From Chitinophaga sp. Ak27 (GTDB lineage: Bacteria > Bacteroidota > Bacteroidia > Chitinophagales > Chitinophagaceae): 64,000 bases of DNA. The position numbers and the translations under genes are program-made. The DNA lies in contig NZ_JABAOB010000006.1 in assembly GCF_012726295.1 (NCBI RefSeq), positions 479,829-543,828 of the forward strand. Reading direction: 5' to 3'. The notes under the pieces were generated by a model. It was not told the DNA's origin. It worked only from the letters and a program-made list of their open reading frames with translations, and made no database searches. Below are positions 52,658 through 61,220 of the stretch, one piece after another (the first letter of the stretch is position 1; each line of letters opens with the position of its first letter).

Positions 52658-53983
52658 ATGTTTGAATCATTATCAGAGAGACTCGATTCCGCGTTTAAAC
52701 AGCTTAAAGGAGAAGGCCGGATTTCCGAAATAAATATCGCTTCTACCGTTAAAGAGATCCGTCGTGCATTGGTGGATGCGGATGTGAACTATAAAATTGC
52801 CAAGGAATTTACTGATAAAGTAAAAGATACCGCTTTGGGAGAGAAGGTGTTAACTTCCATTTCTCCCGGACAGCTGATGGTAAAGATTGTGAAGGACGAA
52901 CTGGTGACCCTGATGGGGGGCACTGAAGCTGACTTCGATATCAAAAGCAATCCTTCCATCGTACTGATAGCAGGTTTACAGGGTTCCGGTAAGACTACCT
53001 TCTCCGGGAAACTGGCCAGCTATCTTAAAACCAAGAAAAATAAAAAGCCCCTGCTGGTAGCGGCCGATATTTATCGCCCTGCGGCGATTGATCAGCTGAA
53101 GGTACTGGGAGAACAGATCGGGGTTGAGGTATTCAGCGAGCCGGAAAATAAAAATGCGGTGCAGATCGCGGAAAACGCCATTAAGCACGCAAAGTCCAAT
53201 AACTTCAACGTTATCATCATAGATACTGCCGGCCGTTTGGCGGTGGACGAACAGATGATGACCGAAGTAGCCGCTGTAAAAGCCGCTGTGAAGCCAAACG
53301 AAATCCTGTTCGTTGTGGACTCCATGACTGGTCAGGATGCTGTAAATACCGCCAAAGCTTTCAACGATCGCCTCGACTTTACCGGGGTGGTACTGACCAA
53401 GCTTGATGGCGATACCCGTGGTGGTGCGGCCCTTACGATCAAATACACGGTAGAAAAGCCTATCAAGTTTGTAAGTATGGGTGAAAAGCTCGATACCCTC
53501 GATGTTTTCTACCCTGAGCGTATGGCGCAGCGTATCCTGGGCATGGGTGATATTACCACCCTCGTAGAACGCGCCCAGGCACAGTTCAACGAAGAACAGG
53601 CTAAAAAGCTGGAAAAGAAAATCCGCCAGAACCAGTTCGACTTCGACGATTTCAAGGAGCAGCTACAACAGATCAAGAAAATGGGTAACCTGAAAGACTT
53701 GATGGGCATGATTCCTGGTGTGGGTAAGGCAGTGAAGGACCTGGATATCAGCGACGATGCTTTTAAAGGCATTGAAGCCATGATCAACTCTATGACCAAA
53801 GCAGAGCGTGCTGATCCGGATATGATCGATGGAAGCCGCCGCAAACGCATCGCTAAAGGAGCCGGGAAAGACATCCAGGATGTCAATCAGTTCATGAAGC
53901 AGTTTGAGCAGATGCGCCAGATGATGAAGATGATGAATAAATTTGGCGGTGGCGGTAAGGGTTTGAAGGGAATGATGCGCTAG
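52658..53983 (+). CDS. ffh: Signal recognition particle protein Ffh
   Basis: SRP54 homologue of 441 residues from the ATG at 52658 (an earlier in-frame start at 52502 would add a nonconserved leader). N domain, G domain with GLQGSGKTTFSGKLA, DTAGRLAVDE and TKLDGDTRGGAAL, and methionine-rich M domain with the SRP RNA-binding helix (MGNLKDLMGMIPGVGK, RRKRIAKGAGKDIQDVNQF). It delivers nascent membrane proteins to the FtsY receptor. The RNA partner was not found in the window. Confidence 0.97.
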   Translation: MFESLSERLDSAFKQLKGEGRISEINIASTVKEIRRALVDADVNYKIAKEFTDKVKDTALGEKVLTSISPGQLMVKIVKDELVTLMGGTEADFDIKSNPSIVLIAGLQGSGKTTFSGKLASYLKTKKNKKPLLVAADIYRPAAIDQLKVLGEQIGVEVFSEPENKNAVQIAENAIKHAKSNNFNVIIIDTAGRLAVDEQMMTEVAAVKAAVKPNEILFVVDSMTGQDAVNTAKAFNDRLDFTGVVLTKLDGDTRGGAALTIKYTVEKPIKFVSMGEKLDTLDVFYPERMAQRILGMGDITTLVERAQAQFNEEQAKKLEKKIRQNQFDFDDFKEQLQQIKKMGNLKDLMGMIPGVGKAVKDLDISDDAFKGIEAMINSMTKAERADPDMIDGSRRKRIAKGAGKDIQDVNQFMKQFEQMRQMMKMMNKFGGGGKGLKGMMR

Positions 53984-54007
53984 AAGATCAAAATGACATA
54001 AATTTTT

Positions 54008-54038
54008 TTTGCAAATATCAACTAACTGATTACATTTG
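54008..54038 (+). promoter_or_regulatory. rpsP operon promoter
   Basis: TTTG (54008-54011), 19 bases, then TACATTTG (54031-54038): a perfect consensus promoter. It starts the rpsP transcript. Confidence 0.85.
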
Positions 54039-54091
54039 CATCCCTAATTAAACAATATTTCCTAACTCGCAAAAAATAACTCGACTTATTT

Positions 54092-54553
54092 ATGCCAGTA
54101 AAAATCAGACTGCAGAGACATGGCGCGAAGAAGAGACCCTTCTATTTTATCGTAGTTGCCGATGCGCGCGCACCAAGAGATGGTAAATTCATCCAAAAAA
54201 TCGGTACTTACAATCCTTTAACAGTTCCAGCTTCTATCAACATCGATACCGAAAAGGCATTGCGTTGGTTGCAGAAAGGTGCACAACCTACTGACACTGT
54301 TAGAAGAATCTTGTCTTTCAAAGGTGTATTGTATTTGAAACATCTGTTAAGAGGTGTTACATTGAACCTGTTCGACGAGCCTACTGCTTACCAAAAATTT
54401 GCACAATGGCAGGCTGAACACGAACAAAAAGTTTCTGCCCGTCGCGACGGTCACAAGAAAGCTAGAATGGCAGCTCCAATCGTAAGAAAGGTAGAAGACA
54501 CTCCAGCTCCAGCTACTGAAGCTCCGGCAGAAGGAGAAGGTACAGAAGCATAA
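54092..54553 (+). CDS. rpsP: Ribosomal protein bS16
   Basis: A 153-residue S16 protein, longer than the roughly 80-residue E. coli form. The core PVKIRLQRHGAKKRPFYFIV, RDGKFIQKIGTYNPL and ALRWLQKGAQPTDTV is canonical. The C-terminal extension, rich in Ala, Pro and Glu (APATEAPAEGEGTEA), is typical of Bacteroidota S16 proteins. A strong hairpin follows the stop. Confidence 0.96.
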   Translation: MPVKIRLQRHGAKKRPFYFIVVADARAPRDGKFIQKIGTYNPLTVPASINIDTEKALRWLQKGAQPTDTVRRILSFKGVLYLKHLLRGVTLNLFDEPTAYQKFAQWQAEHEQKVSARRDGHKKARMAAPIVRKVEDTPAPATEAPAEGEGTEA

Positions 54554-54578
54554 AACGGCAACGTTTTAACAATACCTG

Positions 54579-54622
54579 AAAAAGGAAATATTTGCAGCCG
54601 CAAATATTTCCTTTTTTAATTT
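54579..54622 (+). terminator. Hairpin terminator after rpsP
   Basis: AAAGGAAATATTTGC (54581-54595) pairs with GCAAATATTTCCTTT (54600-54614), then TT and further T-rich sequence. It is a strong terminator-like hairpin placed inside the rpsP-rimM-trmD-rplS gene group. Confidence 0.85.
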
Positions 54623-54682
54623 TTGTTACCAGCCAGTTTCCGCACCGGAAACGCAGTAATACAAAGGCTAACAGCTGAAAAT

Positions 54683-55204
54683 ATGAGTAACTATTTTAGT
54701 ATAGGTAAGCTGGCTTCAGCGCATGGCTTACAGGGCGACCTGGTTTTAAGGCACAGCCTGGGCAAAAGATCAGCACTGAAGGGTGTTACCGTTATTTTCC
54801 TGGAAGAGCGGAAAAACAGCTTCATTCCCTATTTTATTCAGCAGGTATCGGTAAAAGACGGAGAAAGCGTATATATCAAGCTGGAAGGAATAGATACGAA
54901 GGAAGCGGCACAAAAGCTCATGCCGGCACAGGTATACCTGCAGGAAGCCGATTTCAAGCAGCAAACGGCCTCTTCTGCCCCTCTGGCATTGCTGGGGTAT
55001 GAAGCAGAAGACGCGCAATATGGCCCCCTGGGTACTATTGAGGAAGTAATTGAAATGCCTATGCAGATACTGGTGAAGGTATTTATAAAAGGAAAAGAAG
55101 CCCTGTTGCCAGTGAATGAACAATCGCTGGTAAAAGTGGATAAGAAAAATCAAAAGGTATATCTGAATCTGCCCGAAGGCCTGATTGAGCTGTATACCAG
55201 TTAA
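54683..55204 (+). CDS. rimM: Ribosome maturation factor RimM
   Basis: A 16S rRNA processing factor of 173 residues from the ATG at 54683 (an upstream start at 54623 would add 20 unconserved residues and begin inside the preceding terminator region). The opening YFSIGKLASAHGLQGDLVLR is the RimM N-terminal fold. The PRC-barrel-type C-terminus includes EVIEMPMQILVKVFIKGKEA and LLPVNEQSLVKV. It lies between rpsP and trmD. Confidence 0.94.
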   Translation: MSNYFSIGKLASAHGLQGDLVLRHSLGKRSALKGVTVIFLEERKNSFIPYFIQQVSVKDGESVYIKLEGIDTKEAAQKLMPAQVYLQEADFKQQTASSAPLALLGYEAEDAQYGPLGTIEEVIEMPMQILVKVFIKGKEALLPVNEQSLVKVDKKNQKVYLNLPEGLIELYTS

Positions 55205-55217
55205 ATACGCTGAAAGC

Positions 55218-55889
55218 ATGCGAATAGATATAATTACCGTACTGCCGGAATTACTGGAAAGCCCGCTCTCTCATTCCATTATGAAGCGGGCACAGGCTAA
55301 AGGCTTGCTGGAAGTGCATGTACATCCGCTCAGGCAGTACTCTACCCTCAAACATAACCAGGTAGACGACTACCAGTTTGGAGGTGGCGCCGGTATGGTC
55401 ATGATGCTGGAGCCTATTGTCAATGCTATTGAATCACTGCAGGCCAAGGTACAGTACGATGAAGTCATTTACCTGACGCCCGACGGAGAAACATTGAACC
55501 AGAAAATGGCCAACCAGCTGTCGCTTAAAGGCAACCTGCTGATGCTTTGCGGGCACTATAAAGGCATAGATCAGCGTATCCGGGATCATTTCATCACCAA
55601 AGAGATCTCTATCGGCGACTACGTGCTGAGTGGGGGCGAGCTGGGTGCCGCCGTACTGGTAGACGCCATCGGGCGCTTACTGCCAGGTGTGCTCAACAAT
55701 GAAACCAGTGCGTTGACCGACTCTTTCCAGGACAACCTGCTGGCGCCGCCGGTGTATACCCGTCCTGAGGAGTTTCGTGGATGGAAGGTGCCCGAAGTGC
55801 TGATGAGCGGAGATCACAAAAAAATCGAGGAATGGCGACACCAGGAATCGGTGGAAAGAACAAAACAACGCAGGCCCGACCTGTTATAA
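55218..55889 (+). CDS. trmD: tRNA (guanine-N1)-methyltransferase TrmD
   Basis: SPOUT methyltransferase of 223 residues from the ATG at 55218, making m1G37 in tRNAs read with G at position 36. It has RIDIITVLPELLESPLSHSI at the start, the trefoil-knot segment LMLCGHYKGIDQRI and EISIGDYVLSGGELGA, and the C-terminal helix. It follows rimM by 13 bases. Confidence 0.96.
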   Translation: MRIDIITVLPELLESPLSHSIMKRAQAKGLLEVHVHPLRQYSTLKHNQVDDYQFGGGAGMVMMLEPIVNAIESLQAKVQYDEVIYLTPDGETLNQKMANQLSLKGNLLMLCGHYKGIDQRIRDHFITKEISIGDYVLSGGELGAAVLVDAIGRLLPGVLNNETSALTDSFQDNLLAPPVYTRPEEFRGWKVPEVLMSGDHKKIEEWRHQESVERTKQRRPDLL

Positions 55890-55954
55890 CATAATGATTT
55901 ATAGGTCATATAGATCGCTTTGCCATCTGAGATGCATAATTTCTCGGTTTTTAA

Positions 55955-55986
55955 TTTGGTAAATGCTATTTCTTGACTTACTTTTG
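55955..55986 (+). promoter_or_regulatory. rplS promoter
   Basis: TTTG (55955-55958), 20 bases, then TACTTTTG (55979-55986), a full -7 match. It lies between trmD and rplS, so rplS has its own transcript start. Confidence 0.75.
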
Positions 55987-56008
55987 CACTCCCATAAATA
56001 TTTGAAAG

Positions 56009-56356
56009 ATGAACGCAATTTCGTTTGTTCACGAACAACTGACAGCTAACAAACAGTACCCGAAGTTTAAAGCAGGCGACAACGTCACTGTCAATTATAA
56101 AATCGTGGAAGGTAATAAAGAAAGGATTCAGTCCTTTAAAGGTGATGTATTGAAGATCCAGGGTACAGGATCAACTATGTCTTTCACTGTTAGAAAAATT
56201 TCTGATGGCATTGGTGTGGAAAGACTGTTTCCGCTTTACTCTCCTCATATCGATGGTATCGTGTTGAACAAGGTGGGTAAGGTAAGAAGAGCTAAGCTTT
56301 ACTACCTGCGCGAAAGAGCTGGTAAGAAAGCCCGTATCAAAGAAAAAAGGGTTTAG
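56009..56356 (+). CDS. rplS: Ribosomal protein bL19
   Basis: A 115-residue 50S protein: KFKAGDNVTVNYKIVEGNKE, RIQSFKGDVLKIQGTGSTMS and GVERLFPLYSPHIDGI, the conserved core. A C-terminal stretch RRAKLYYLRERAGKKARIKE follows, as in all L19 proteins. It has a dedicated promoter upstream and a hairpin terminator after. Confidence 0.96.
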   Translation: MNAISFVHEQLTANKQYPKFKAGDNVTVNYKIVEGNKERIQSFKGDVLKIQGTGSTMSFTVRKISDGIGVERLFPLYSPHIDGIVLNKVGKVRRAKLYYLRERAGKKARIKEKRV

Positions 56357-56377
56357 TATAAATACAGGGAAATTTGT

Positions 56378-56410
56378 TAAAAGCGGGACCGTTCCGGTGC
56401 CGCTTTTTTC
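56378..56410 (+). terminator. Terminator after rplS
   Basis: AAAAGCGG pairs with CCGCTTTT across the loop at 56387-56399, with inner ACC/GGT pairing, followed by TT. Confidence 0.8.
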
Positions 56411-56516
56411 GTGTGCTTAAAAAGGTATTAAAACTCTGTCAGGACTGCCTGGAAGGGTGAAAAAGCCGATTTTATGCGCTATCTTTGTTGACTGAACAAT
56501 ATAAATTTTTGAGACG

Positions 56517-56798
56517 ATGACAGCTGTTTTTGTTAAATCATCATTTTTGATTCTTCAGGATATTGGTATGTCCGAGCTGCTTTTAATTGCGGTGGTAGTA
56601 TTGCTGCTTTTCGGAGGCAAGAAAATCCCTGAATTAATGCGTGGCCTGGGTAAAGGTATCCGTGAATTTAATGACGCCAAAAACAATGTGCGCCAGGAGA
56701 TAGAAGAAGGAATGAGAGAAAAGCCTGTTCAGCCTTCTGCACCGGCTACTACTGATGTTCCCACTAAGGAAGCTGTAGATCCGCATCACAACGCGTAA
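56517..56798 (+). CDS. tatA: TatA/TatE-type twin-arginine translocase subunit
   Basis: A 93-residue single-pass membrane protein. The hydrophobic helix at about residues 20-33 (LLLIAVVVLLLFG) is followed by the hinge GGKKIPELMRGLGKGIREF and an amphipathic helix, the TatA signature. It forms the pore for folded proteins with TatC, which is not in the window. The exported superoxide dismutase at 45.4 kb has a twin-arginine-like leader that could use it. Confidence 0.92.
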   Translation: MTAVFVKSSFLILQDIGMSELLLIAVVVLLLFGGKKIPELMRGLGKGIREFNDAKNNVRQEIEEGMREKPVQPSAPATTDVPTKEAVDPHHNA

Positions 56799-56857
56799 TT
56801 GATTGCCAACACCCTGCGGGGATTTACTGATTAGTTTCAATTTTAACTGGTTTAGCC

Positions 56858-58303
56858 TTGTCTGAATTCAGCTGTATAACTACTTTTCATAAAGCATTAT
56901 ACGCCGGCAGCACAAGCTGTATGGAGCAGGTTCGTTATTACCTGGACCGTATTGCACAACTAAAACATTTAAATGCCTTCCTGGAAGTGTATGAGGAGGA
57001 AGCCCTGGAAAAGGCACAACTGCTGGATACCCGTTTAAAAAACGGAGAAAAGCTGGGTGCATTGGCAGGAGTGGTGATAGGTATTAAGGATGTTATCTGC
57101 TATAAAGGCCATAATGTAAGCGCCGCTTCCCATATATTGGAAGGGTTTACTTCGTTATTTTCTGCCACAGCCGTGGAGCGGTTGCTGGCGGAAGATGCTA
57201 TTATCATTGGTAATCTCAACTGCGATGAATTCGCTATGGGATCTACCAATGAAAATTCTGCTTTCGGGCCTACCCTTAATGCCCTGGATAATTCCCGTGT
57301 TCCGGGAGGATCTTCCGGAGGATCGGCGGTAGCCGTACAGGCAGATTTATGCCAGGTAAGCCTGGGAAGCGATACGGGTGGATCCGTTCGTCAACCGGCT
57401 GACTTCTGCGGTATTGTGGGGTTAAAGCCTACCTATGGCCGTATTTCCCGATATGGACTTATTGCCTATGCTTCTTCATTTGATCAGATCGGTATTTTTG
57501 GCAAAGATATTGCTGATGTGGCCGCTGTTTTACAGGTAATCGCAGGACCGGATGAGTTTGATAGTACTGCTTCTCAACAAACAGTACCAGATTATAAAGC
57601 CGCCCTGGAAGACAATAAAACATTCAAATTTGCGTATTTAAGAGATGCCCAGTATCATGATGGCCTGGATGCAGAGATGAAGGACGGCTATATTGATTTC
57701 TTTGAAAGTTTGCAGTCATTAGGTCATTCGGTATCAGGAAGAAGTTTTGAATATCTCGACTATGTAGTTCCAGCCTATTACGTACTTACTACTGCTGAAG
57801 CATCCTCTAATTTGTCCCGTTATGATGGGGTAAAATATGGGCATAGAACGGCTGAACAACACCTGGATCTCATCGAATTTTACAAAAAAAGTAGATCAGA
57901 AGGGTTCGGAAAAGAAGTAAAACGTCGTATATTACTGGGGACTTTTGTGCTGAGTGCGGGGTATTACGACGCATATTATACTAAAGCACAACAGGTTAGG
58001 CGTCTTGTAACAGAAAAACTCAACGAAATATTAGAAGAGTACGACGCCATTTTGATGCCAACTGTGCCGTCTACGGCATTTAAATTAGGGGAGAAGACAG
58101 ATGACCCTATAGCCATGTACCTGGCCGATATTTATACGGTACTGGCTAATCTGGCAGGGGTTCCGGCAATATCCGTTCCTTTGAGCCGGCATTCAAACGG
58201 AATGCCATATGGTGTACAGATCATCACAAAGAAGTTTAGCGAAGCAAACTTGTTGCATATAGCCAATCAGATCATGGCTAAAGAACAGGTTACTGTTGTT
58301 TAA
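56858..58303 (+). CDS. gatA: Glutamyl-tRNA(Gln) amidotransferase subunit A
   Basis: A 481-residue amidase-signature subunit that forms Gln-tRNA by transferring ammonia to Glu-tRNA(Gln). The Ser-Ser-Lys triad is visible: Lys in VVIGIKDVICY, Ser in PGGSSGGSAVAV, Ser in GSDTGGSVRQPADFCG. The start codon is TTG at 56858, just upstream of the conserved region; no alternative ATG precedes it within the frame. gatB and gatC are not in the window. Confidence 0.94.
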   Translation: MSEFSCITTFHKALYAGSTSCMEQVRYYLDRIAQLKHLNAFLEVYEEEALEKAQLLDTRLKNGEKLGALAGVVIGIKDVICYKGHNVSAASHILEGFTSLFSATAVERLLAEDAIIIGNLNCDEFAMGSTNENSAFGPTLNALDNSRVPGGSSGGSAVAVQADLCQVSLGSDTGGSVRQPADFCGIVGLKPTYGRISRYGLIAYASSFDQIGIFGKDIADVAAVLQVIAGPDEFDSTASQQTVPDYKAALEDNKTFKFAYLRDAQYHDGLDAEMKDGYIDFFESLQSLGHSVSGRSFEYLDYVVPAYYVLTTAEASSNLSRYDGVKYGHRTAEQHLDLIEFYKKSRSEGFGKEVKRRILLGTFVLSAGYYDAYYTKAQQVRRLVTEKLNEILEEYDAILMPTVPSTAFKLGEKTDDPIAMYLADIYTVLANLAGVPAISVPLSRHSNGMPYGVQIITKKFSEANLLHIANQIMAKEQVTVV

Positions 58304-58313
58304 AATAAATTGT

Positions 58314-59579
58314 ATGAGAAAAATCTTTTTACTACTGCTGTTGCCAGCAACGAGTTTAGTGGGGTTGGAAGTGAAGGGAAGCAATAGCAATCCTAAAGAG
58401 ATGGTGTATCCAATAGGAGCGCCAGATACTTCAGTTGTAAGACTGAGTCATAAGGTGCATTTACCTAAGGATTCAGTACAGGCATCTCCCACATCGGTGG
58501 CCGTTAGAAAGGCTGCCCAAAGTTTGCCTAACACCATTCGCAGCGCGAAGGTGTACGAGCAAATTAACAATAACCTGGTAGCGGGTTATGTGAGTAATTA
58601 TGCCACCCGGTATAGTCAACATCTGCAAATCATGATTGATAAGGGACAGCCTTATTTCAATATGATTGAAAAAGTATTCCGTGATAACGGTATCCCGGAA
58701 GAAATGAAATACCTCGCAGTGATTGAATCCAGCTTTAATACCAATGCCCGTTCCAGGGTAGGCGCAGTAGGCGCCTGGCAGTTTATGGCCGGTACCGCCC
58801 GCATTTTTGGTTTGAGCGTAGGTAAGAAAGTGGATGAAAGAAAAGACTTTTATAAATCTACCCTGGCTGCTGCCCAGTTCCTGAATCAGCTGTATGCACA
58901 GTTCGACGATTGGTTATTGGTGGTAGCTGCCTACAATTGCGGCGCAGGTGGCGTTCAACGTGCTATCAATGCCAGCGGGCGTAAAGACTTCTGGGGAATG
59001 CAGTATTTCCTACCAGCAGAGTCCCGCAACCACGTATACAAATTCATTGCTACTGGTTATATTCTCGACAGGTTCAATAACTTCTTCGGTGTAAGCGACG
59101 ATGTAAATCCCACTATTACGGTAAATATGCCGGCTGGTGAAAACATGGCCGCACCTGTAGCAAGAGGCCCATTAACAGAAGACGAAATTTTCAACACTGT
59201 TGAAATTAATGTCACCGGTAAATATCGCCTGGAAGCTATTGCAAAGAAACTGGATATGTCTGTGCCGGAATTAGACCGTTTCAACCCAGGGTTTGCCAAA
59301 GCAATGGGTAGCGCAGAAAATTCTTATGATCTGCGCATCCCGAAAGAGAAAATGAAGCAATTCATGGCAGAGAAAGATGAGATGCTGAAAGAGTCGGTAC
59401 AAATGACACTGGACGATAAAGCGGTAGGTGTAGATAAATCTAAATTCCCACCTGCGGTGAAAATGGCAGAAAAGACAACAGTAGCCAAGAAAACTACTTA
59501 TTCTTCCAGGAAACATCATACAGCAGCTAAGAAGTATCATACCACCAAAAAGCACACTGCTAAGAAAAAGAAGAAATAA
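58314..59579 (+). CDS. LysM-containing lytic transglycosylase (MltD-like)
   Basis: A secreted murein hydrolase of 421 residues from the ATG at 58314 (signal peptide MRKIFLLLLLPATSLVG). It has a GEWL/SLT domain with the catalytic glutamate in AVIESSFNTNARSRVGA, AWQFMAGTARIFGL and AAYNCGAGGV, and a LysM-type motif in TGKYRLEAIAKKLDMSVPEL. The C-terminal tail is very basic (KKTTYSSRKHHTAAKKYHTT and KKHTAKKKKK), perhaps binding the anionic wall. It follows gatA with an overlap-free, 10-base gap. Confidence 0.92.
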   Translation: MRKIFLLLLLPATSLVGLEVKGSNSNPKEMVYPIGAPDTSVVRLSHKVHLPKDSVQASPTSVAVRKAAQSLPNTIRSAKVYEQINNNLVAGYVSNYATRYSQHLQIMIDKGQPYFNMIEKVFRDNGIPEEMKYLAVIESSFNTNARSRVGAVGAWQFMAGTARIFGLSVGKKVDERKDFYKSTLAAAQFLNQLYAQFDDWLLVVAAYNCGAGGVQRAINASGRKDFWGMQYFLPAESRNHVYKFIATGYILDRFNNFFGVSDDVNPTITVNMPAGENMAAPVARGPLTEDEIFNTVEINVTGKYRLEAIAKKLDMSVPELDRFNPGFAKAMGSAENSYDLRIPKEKMKQFMAEKDEMLKESVQMTLDDKAVGVDKSKFPPAVKMAEKTTVAKKTTYSSRKHHTAAKKYHTTKKHTAKKKKK

Positions 59580-59598
59580 TTACCCGGCAGGGTATACG

Positions 59599-59645
59599 AT
59601 ACAACAAGAGAGGGAGCTGGTTATCAGCTCCCTCTCTTGTTGTAT
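59599..59645. terminator. Perfect 21-base inverted repeat between convergent genes
   Basis: Arms 59599-59619 and 59625-59645 are perfectly complementary around a GTTAT loop. They separate the transglycosylase from the antiporter gene and probably terminate both. Confidence 0.85.
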
Positions 59646-59656
59646 GCCGGCATGAT

Positions 59657-61072
59657 TTATAAAGTGGTTAAGCTTTGCTTCCGTTTTTCGCTCATGGCAA
59701 CCAGGTCTAGCAAAGGGCCGGTCATAAACGTAGTAGCAAGGGCCATCAATACCAGCATAGCAAAGATTTCGGGCGACAGGATGCCCAGGTCAAAGCCGAT
59801 ATTCAACACCACCAGTTCCATTAATCCGCGGGTGTTCATCAGCGCGCCGATGGCTACCGATTGCCGCCAGGATTGTCCCATTAACCGGGCGGTGATGGCG
59901 CTCCCCCCAAATTTTCCTGTTACTGCTATCAGCATAATAATACCGCAAACGATCCAGAGATCGCCCTGGCTCAGTAAACCGATTTGCGTTCTTAAACCGG
60001 TGAAAACAAAAAAGATAGGCAATAGCAGCATAACGCTAACATCCTCTAGTTTATCAGTAAGCAATTGTTTAATATTAGTGGAAGCAGGCATAATTACACC
60101 CGCCAGGAACGCGCCAAACAGGGCATGAATACCGATTACTTCCGCTACCCAGGCAGAAATCAGCAACATCAAAAATACGGTCGATACTGCCGCTTTCTCA
60201 CGTCCTTTGGACACCAGGGAAGCTGTTATTTTATTCAACCATGGGCGAACCGCCAGCAGCATCAGTGCAACAAATATGAGGGCCAGGCAAATGGTAATCA
60301 GTGCGCTCATCAGACCACTGGCATTCACAATGGCTACTACCACTGCCAGGATACACCAGGCGGTTACATCATCTGCGGCTGCGCAGGTGATCGCCATAAT
60401 TCCCAGGGGAGTATGGGTTAGTTTTCTTTCCTGTACAATACGCGCCAGTACCGGGAAGGCGGTAATGCTCATGGCGATACCCATAAACAGTGCAAAAGAA
60501 AGGAAGCTTACATTGGCAGGGGCAAAGCGGGTAAAGAGAAAATAAGCCAGCCAAACGCCCAGGAAGAAAGGCACAATGATGCTGGCATGGCTGATCATCA
60601 CTGCATCGTGGGCTTTATGCCTGATTTTACTGATGTCGAGCTCCATGCCCACTATAAACATGAAGAAGGCCAGACCTATCTGGCTTAGAAACTGCAGGTT
60701 TTTCAGCGATTCCACCGGGAAGATAAAGCCAGAGAAGGAGGGCGCAATCCAACCGAGCAGGGAAGGCCCCAGTAATACGCCTGCAATGATTTCGCCTACC
60801 ACGGCTGGCTGCTTTACTTTATTGGCCAGTATCCCAAAGAAGCGGGCTACCACCATAATCAGAATAATTTGCAGTAATAGTAGTCCCAGTGGATGTTTAA
60901 GGTTATCGAGGTAATGCCACCACCCGGCTGTAGCGGGAGGAGCGGCTGCCGGCTTAGCCGGAACAAAATGGTTGGGGTTGACGGGCAATGATTGGCCTTT
61001 TTGCAGGATGATCCAGATGAGCACCCCAAAAGAGCCGATGATGGCCGGATACCACAGCAGGCGTTTGTTCAT
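59657..61072 (-). CDS. Cation/proton antiporter (CPA2 family)
   Basis: A 471-residue membrane protein with about thirteen helices of the CPA2 (KefB/NhaA-like) type: VGEIIAGVLLGPSLLG, FLSQIGLAFFMFIVGMEL, AITCAAADDVTAWCILA (charged transport-core aspartate pair) and GFDLGILSPEIFAMLVLM. An extra N-terminal helix and a Pro/Ala-rich linker (PAKPAAAPPATAGW) precede the core. No regulatory TrkA-N domain is attached. Na+ or K+ exchange for protons is likely. Confidence 0.92.
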   Translation of the reverse strand: MNKRLLWYPAIIGSFGVLIWIILQKGQSLPVNPNHFVPAKPAAAPPATAGWWHYLDNLKHPLGLLLLQIILIMVVARFFGILANKVKQPAVVGEIIAGVLLGPSLLGWIAPSFSGFIFPVESLKNLQFLSQIGLAFFMFIVGMELDISKIRHKAHDAVMISHASIIVPFFLGVWLAYFLFTRFAPANVSFLSFALFMGIAMSITAFPVLARIVQERKLTHTPLGIMAITCAAADDVTAWCILAVVVAIVNASGLMSALITICLALIFVALMLLAVRPWLNKITASLVSKGREKAAVSTVFLMLLISAWVAEVIGIHALFGAFLAGVIMPASTNIKQLLTDKLEDVSVMLLLPIFFVFTGLRTQIGLLSQGDLWIVCGIIMLIAVTGKFGGSAITARLMGQSWRQSVAIGALMNTRGLMELVVLNIGFDLGILSPEIFAMLVLMALATTFMTGPLLDLVAMSEKRKQSLTTL

Positions 61073-61145
61073 AACACAAGAGTGAATGGTTGGTGGTAAA
61101 ATACTAAAAAACGTTGGGGTATTTTTATAGTCCGTCTCATAAAGT

Positions 61146-61195
61146 AACAGCTACCAGTGCGAATGATGCTGGCGCCATTCTCCCTGGTAGCTGTT
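61146..61195 (-). terminator. Branched hairpin after pgk
   Basis: AACAGCTACCAG (61146-61157) pairs with CTGGTAGCTGTT (61184-61195), with a smaller inner stem GAATG/CATTC (61161-61165 and 61176-61180). On the minus strand it follows the pgk stop but lacks a clean T run, so the terminator call is uncertain. Confidence 0.5.
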
Positions 61196-61220
61196 GTGTT
61201 ATGTTAAATGTTCTTAAAGT

